Origin: Deltaproteobacteria bacterium
Lineage (GTDB): Bacteria; UBA10199; JACPAL01; GCA-016699445
Direction: 5' to 3'
Length of the DNA: 64,000 nt
Assembly (NCBI GenBank): GCA_016699445.1
Contig: CP064976.1
Span: 1,116,001-1,180,000, forward strand
The notes below the pieces were generated by a model, which had not been told where the DNA came from, ran no database searches, and saw nothing but the letters and a program-made list of their open reading frames with translations. Within the stretch, counting starts at the first letter, position 1, and every line of letters starts with the position of its first letter. Shown here in pieces: positions 61,009 to 64,000 of the stretch. Both the position numbers and the translations under genes were made by a program.

Positions 61009-61266
61009 ATGGCCGCTGCTTCAGCTGCTTTTTCATCTGTCGATAGGCGTATCAGGCAAATCATCGCGGAACAATTGGGACTTAGTGAAAACGAACTCTC
61101 CAATACATCCTCTTTTGTAGATGATTTAGGTGCTGATTCGCTCGACATTGTCGAACTCATTATGGCTTTGGAAGATGAGTTTGAAATGGAAGTACCAGAT
61201 GAAGACGTTGAAGGCCTCTTAACTGTTAAGGACGTCATCGATTATGTCCGTAAATGTGTCCAATAA
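61009..61266 (+). CDS. acpP: Acyl carrier protein (type II)
   Basis: An 85-residue ACP with the phosphopantetheine Ser in DDLGADSLDIVELIMALEDE and the final helix TVKDVIDYVRKC. It carries growing acyl chains for the dissociated fatty acid synthase. This shows that the organism has type II synthesis in addition to the FAS I-like operon at 19-31 kb. It overlaps rpiB by 23 bases. Confidence 0.97.
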   Translation: MAAASAAFSSVDRRIRQIIAEQLGLSENELSNTSSFVDDLGADSLDIVELIMALEDEFEMEVPDEDVEGLLTVKDVIDYVRKCVQ

Positions 61267-61705
61267 AGTCATTATTGCCGCTGATCATGCGGGCTATGAA
61301 CTCAAAAACGAGATTGCTGATTACTTACGTTCAAAAAAAGTAGATGTTATCGATTTGGGCACTCACTCATCAGATTCTGTGGACTATCCAGACTATGCGG
61401 CGGATGTTTCAAAAAAGATTTTAGCTGGCGAAGCACCTCTAGGCATTTTAGTCTGTGGTACGGGTGTCGGCATGAGTATTGCGGCTAATAAATTCGACGG
61501 GATTCGGGCTGCTGTGGTTAGCGAATCTTTTTCGGCACAAATGTCACGCGAACATAACAATTCCAACATTCTTTGCTTCGGATCACGCGTGGTTGATCTT
61601 CCCAAAGCTAAAACCATTGTTGATGCATGGCTAGGCGCTACTTTTCAAGGTGGCCGTCATGAAAATCGTCTGCAAAAAATCAAAAAAATCGAAGAAATTT
61701 GTTAA
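61244..61705 (+). CDS. rpiB: Ribose 5-phosphate isomerase B
   Basis: A 153-residue sugar-phosphate isomerase that interconverts ribose 5-phosphate and ribulose 5-phosphate. Seen: IAADHAGYELKNEI (Asp and His), the catalytic Cys in LVCGTGVGMSIAANK, and REHNNSNILCFGSR. It starts inside acpP; a GTG twelve bases downstream is an alternative start. rpiB is often next to glyA, but here they are 25 kb apart. Confidence 0.95.
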   Translation: MSVNVSNKVIIAADHAGYELKNEIADYLRSKKVDVIDLGTHSSDSVDYPDYAADVSKKILAGEAPLGILVCGTGVGMSIAANKFDGIRAAVVSESFSAQMSREHNNSNILCFGSRVVDLPKAKTIVDAWLGATFQGGRHENRLQKIKKIEEIC

Positions 61706-61754
61706 ACCCAATAATTTTGTAGCAACAAAAATGATTTCGTTTCGATGGTAAAAC

Positions 61755-62192
61755 ATGACAATTTCGACGCTACCACCTCCAGCCTTTACAATCCCACCAC
61801 CTGCAGTAAAACATGAAAAAGCTTTGCTTCCGCTGATTGAAAAATCTTTAGATTGCTTGTCTCAAATTGATACAGACTACACTCAAAGAAGGTCTATTGC
61901 ATTGGTCCTCATCGAAATTTTGCAATTAGATGCCACACTCACCAACACTACGGTTAATGGAATATCCCTTGACCAACAATTAAATACCTTTTCAAAACTT
62001 CTATCTTTGCCTCAATGTCCTCCAGGAATTATCACTCGATTTCATGATTTTGCTTTTTCTGTTCCAGAGAGACTGGCAAATCTTTTAGAATCAAATCCTA
62101 ATCTCAAAAACAGACTTGAAGATCTTCTATCTCCAACATCAGCCTTGGATCGCTACATCCTCCAACAAAGTAATTGTCGGTGCCCTCTTTGA
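61755..62192 (+). CDS. Hypothetical protein with Pro-rich N-terminus
   Basis: Unknown 145-residue protein. It begins MTISTLPPPAFTIPPPAVKH and continues with an all-helical domain (EKALLPLIEKSLDCLSQI, RRSIALVLIEILQLDATL, ERLANLLESNPNLKNRLEDL). The opening resembles the small protein at 16.9 kb (MTTPSVLPPPFVAPMP). No signal or membrane helix. There is no strong RBS. It may be a secreted effector or a scaffold, but nothing proves it. Confidence 0.5.
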   Translation: MTISTLPPPAFTIPPPAVKHEKALLPLIEKSLDCLSQIDTDYTQRRSIALVLIEILQLDATLTNTTVNGISLDQQLNTFSKLLSLPQCPPGIITRFHDFAFSVPERLANLLESNPNLKNRLEDLLSPTSALDRYILQQSNCRCPL

Positions 62193-62209
62193 AATGCTAC
62201 CGAAGCTTG

Positions 62210-63100
62210 ATGACTTTCAAAAAATTATTCATTTTTTTTACGTTCTTTTTCCCCATAACCACTTACGCCACCCAACCATTCTACCTCTCAGGCGATGGAA
62301 AAATTTCTCTGACAAATCCTAAAACCAATCAGAAACTCTCAGTCACTTATTTTGATCATAATTTTTCCCAAAAGGCTTTGTCTCAAATCAATTCTCTTTT
62401 TGGGATCAAGTCCTCTGAAAAAGATGAATGGGTCTCACCTCGATTGATTTCTCTACTGGATTTTCTCCAAGATCATTTTTCTCAAGGAATGATCACCATC
62501 GTCTCCGGCTATCGCAGCCCTGAGTACAATGAAGGCTTGAGAAAAAAAGGTCGGCAAGCAGCTATGACCAGCTTGCATATTGAAGGGATGGCCTCCGATA
62601 TCAATATCGAAGGGGTCGAAGGAAAAGACTTATGGGTGTATGTGCGCAATCTGGAATGTTGTGGAGCGGGTTATTATCAAGGAAAAGGAATTCATATCGA
62701 CACTGGCCCGGTACGGTTTTGGGATCAGACATCTACCAAGGTTAAAGAGAAACTTGGTGCTCGCAATAAATTGATTATCGCTAATACAGACAAAGATTTT
62801 TACACCTCTGGAGAAAAAGGCTCTCTTATCTTGGCTCGCATCACAGATTATCCCATTATGATTCATAAAAAAGGTGTGATCAAAAAAGATAACAAAGTCA
62901 TCGGCGATGTTTTTTTAGAAACAGACAAAGAGGATTGTGTTTTAATCAAAAACCGTCATCAAGCCCGAAACCTTTTCTTCACCCTCACCGAAAAATCCAA
63001 GAAAGCTGAAAAAGCCAAACTTGAGTTTTCATTTTGCGAAAAGGCCTTTCCTGAAATGAAGGATTCCATCTCGTCTAACCCATTTTCAATCACAAAATAA
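62210..63100 (+). CDS. M15A/DUF882 peptidase-like protein
   Basis: Exported protein (signal KLFIFFTFFFPITTYA) with the YcbK/DUF882 domain: VSGYRSPEYN, TSLHIEGMASDINIEG (HxxxxAxDI, zinc His and Asp) and CCGAGYYQGKGIHIDTGPVRFW (second zinc His). This fold is shared with D-Ala-D-Ala carboxypeptidases, so a peptidoglycan substrate is likely. A C-terminal about 110-residue beta domain is added. I chose ATG 62210 over TTG 62174 because it begins the signal peptide directly. Confidence 0.82.
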   Translation: MTFKKLFIFFTFFFPITTYATQPFYLSGDGKISLTNPKTNQKLSVTYFDHNFSQKALSQINSLFGIKSSEKDEWVSPRLISLLDFLQDHFSQGMITIVSGYRSPEYNEGLRKKGRQAAMTSLHIEGMASDINIEGVEGKDLWVYVRNLECCGAGYYQGKGIHIDTGPVRFWDQTSTKVKEKLGARNKLIIANTDKDFYTSGEKGSLILARITDYPIMIHKKGVIKKDNKVIGDVFLETDKEDCVLIKNRHQARNLFFTLTEKSKKAEKAKLEFSFCEKAFPEMKDSISSNPFSITK

Positions 63101-63161
63101 TCCGACTAAAATGACGAATTAAATAGATTATAAGCTAATTATTCGTCAATATTGTCGTATT

Positions 63162-63509
63162 ATGATAATATCTCAAAACCTTTCCGACAAGGCTGTCTTA
63201 AGGGAGCTTGGACAACGTGTTGCCCAAACAAGACTTGATCACAATAAAACACAGGCAGCTTTGGCAGCGCAGGCAGGAATTTCCAAACGCACCCTTGAAA
63301 GGTTTGAAGCCGGTGAGTCATTACAGCTCTCAAGCTTTATCCGAATTTTCCGAGCTCTTAATTTAACAGATCGCTTTGATTTATTAATTTCACCCACTCT
63401 TCCTAGCCCAATCGCCCAATTAAAACTCCAAGGCAAAAAGCGGCAACGGGCTTCCTCAAAAATAATAAATATTAAAAAATCTTCATGGGTCTGGGGTGAT
63501 CAGAAATGA
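63162..63509 (+). CDS. XRE-family HTH protein (HipB-like antitoxin)
   Basis: A 115-residue protein with an XRE helix-turn-helix (LGQRVAQTRLDHNKTQAALA, AGISKRTLERFEAGESLQL). Its stop overlaps the start of a HipA-like gene by four bases (ATGA), the classical hipBA order, so it should neutralise HipA and repress the operon. The Lys-rich tail (KGKKRQRASSKIINIKKSS pattern) may contact DNA or HipA. Confidence 0.85.
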   Translation: MIISQNLSDKAVLRELGQRVAQTRLDHNKTQAALAAQAGISKRTLERFEAGESLQLSSFIRIFRALNLTDRFDLLISPTLPSPIAQLKLQGKKRQRASSKIINIKKSSWVWGDQK

Positions 63510-64000
63510 CAACAATAGCTCAAGTTGAACTTTGGGGCACCATCATTGGAGCTGTGTCTTTAGCGAATGAAAACAGCGACGCAGCTTTTCAATACGATCC
63601 TGATTTTTTAAATAGTGGGATTGAGCTCTCACCACTGATGATGCCGCTGAGTCAGAAGGTTTATACATTTTCACTTCCTCAAAATACTTTTCATGGATTA
63701 CCCGGACTTCTTTCGGATTCACTTCCGGATAAATTTGGAAATACACTGATAGATGCATGGCTTGCTACTCAGGGAAGAAGCCCTCAAAGCTTCAATGCTG
63801 TCGAGAGATTGTGCTACATGGGGCGTCGTGGGATGGGAGCATTAGAATTTGTACCCAGCTTGGGACCTAAACAAGAGAAATCAAAAAAAGTCGACGTAGC
63901 CAACTTGGTCACATTGGCTTCGGAAATTTTAAATCAACGCAATAATCTCAAGACTACTTTTAGAAAAAGAGAAGATGCTTTAAGTGATATATTGCGCGTA
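63506..64000 (+). CDS. HipA-like kinase, N-terminal part (runs off the window)
   Basis: 165 codons are visible to the right edge without a stop. It matches the HipA N-terminal region: FQYDPDFLNSGIELSPLMMP, GLPGLLSDSLPDKFGN and ERLCYMGRRGMGALEFVP. HipA Ser/Thr kinases phosphorylate a tRNA synthetase and cause growth arrest. The kinase catalytic domain lies outside the window, so activity cannot be judged. Confidence 0.88.
   Translation, partial: MTTIAQVELWGTIIGAVSLANENSDAAFQYDPDFLNSGIELSPLMMPLSQKVYTFSLPQNTFHGLPGLLSDSLPDKFGNTLIDAWLATQGRSPQSFNAVERLCYMGRRGMGALEFVPSLGPKQEKSKKVDVANLVTLASEILNQRNNLKTTFRKREDALSDILRV

Noticed and set aside
60807..61238. Long open frame antisense to rpmF and acpP
   Set aside because: Ser/Thr-rich sequence lying wholly opposite two certain genes, without a ribosome binding site; a shadow of their codon bias.
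1..64000. CRISPR arrays, tRNA and rRNA genes, insertion sequences
   Set aside because: No spaced direct repeats, no cloverleaf-like or rRNA stretches and no transposase-like proteins were seen on either strand; the repeats found are isolated palindromes.

Overview
The window looks like a chromosomal segment of a Gram-negative bacterium with moderate-to-low GC (about 40 percent by eye). It encodes an outer-membrane beta-barrel end, TolC, an RND pump, several lipoproteins and many two-component proteins. Family content (tandem thymidylate-kinase-like genes beside Ppx/GppA and SixA, a ThyX-like protein, FmdB, QueG) fits a deltaproteobacterium-like or related candidate lineage, but I cannot place it more precisely from sequence alone.

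Layout. 1-4.3 kb: end of an outer-membrane protein, a single-domain response regulator, and a minus-strand operon Ppx/GppA, two thymidylate-kinase-like paralogues, SixA. 4.4-6.3 kb: two secreted or lipoprotein genes, one with thrombospondin type 3 calcium repeats. 6.3-16 kb: methylglyoxal synthase, two PIN-toxin/antitoxin pairs, two histidine kinase/response regulator pairs, a VWA protein, QueG, a flavin reductase and a PuuD-like membrane protein. 16-19 kb: small unknowns and two metalloprotease-like proteins. 18.8-30.9 kb is the highlight: a minus-strand operon for a type I fatty acid synthase with the fungal/mycobacterial domain order (AT-ER-DH-MPT-KR, then KS). The KS is on a separate, translationally coupled protein, no ACP is visible inside the megasynthase, and a small ACP-like protein follows. 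31-44.9 kb is mostly housekeeping: mutY (carrying palindromic repeats in frame), an epimerase, a PhnD-like pair, nrdR-glyA, an aminotransferase, a ferredoxin and cysC-cysH-cysQ. 45-52 kb: a large lipoprotein, a double ThyX-like protein, a pterin/folate group (SDR, FolK, pteridine reductase, PTPS), a glutamine amidotransferase and YceD. 52-60.6 kb: a second large lipoprotein, a TetR-TolC-RND efflux operon without an adaptor gene, and an unknown. 60.8-64 kb: rpmF-acpP-rpiB, an M15-like protein and the start of a hipBA module.

About ten genes are broken by single-base frameshifts, nearly all repairable by one base in a short homopolymer, and one gene carries a single in-frame TAG. The simplest reading is residual homopolymer error in a long-read assembly, so I treat these genes as probably intact in the organism. 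Where a gene is split, both reading-frame pieces are listed and cross-referenced.
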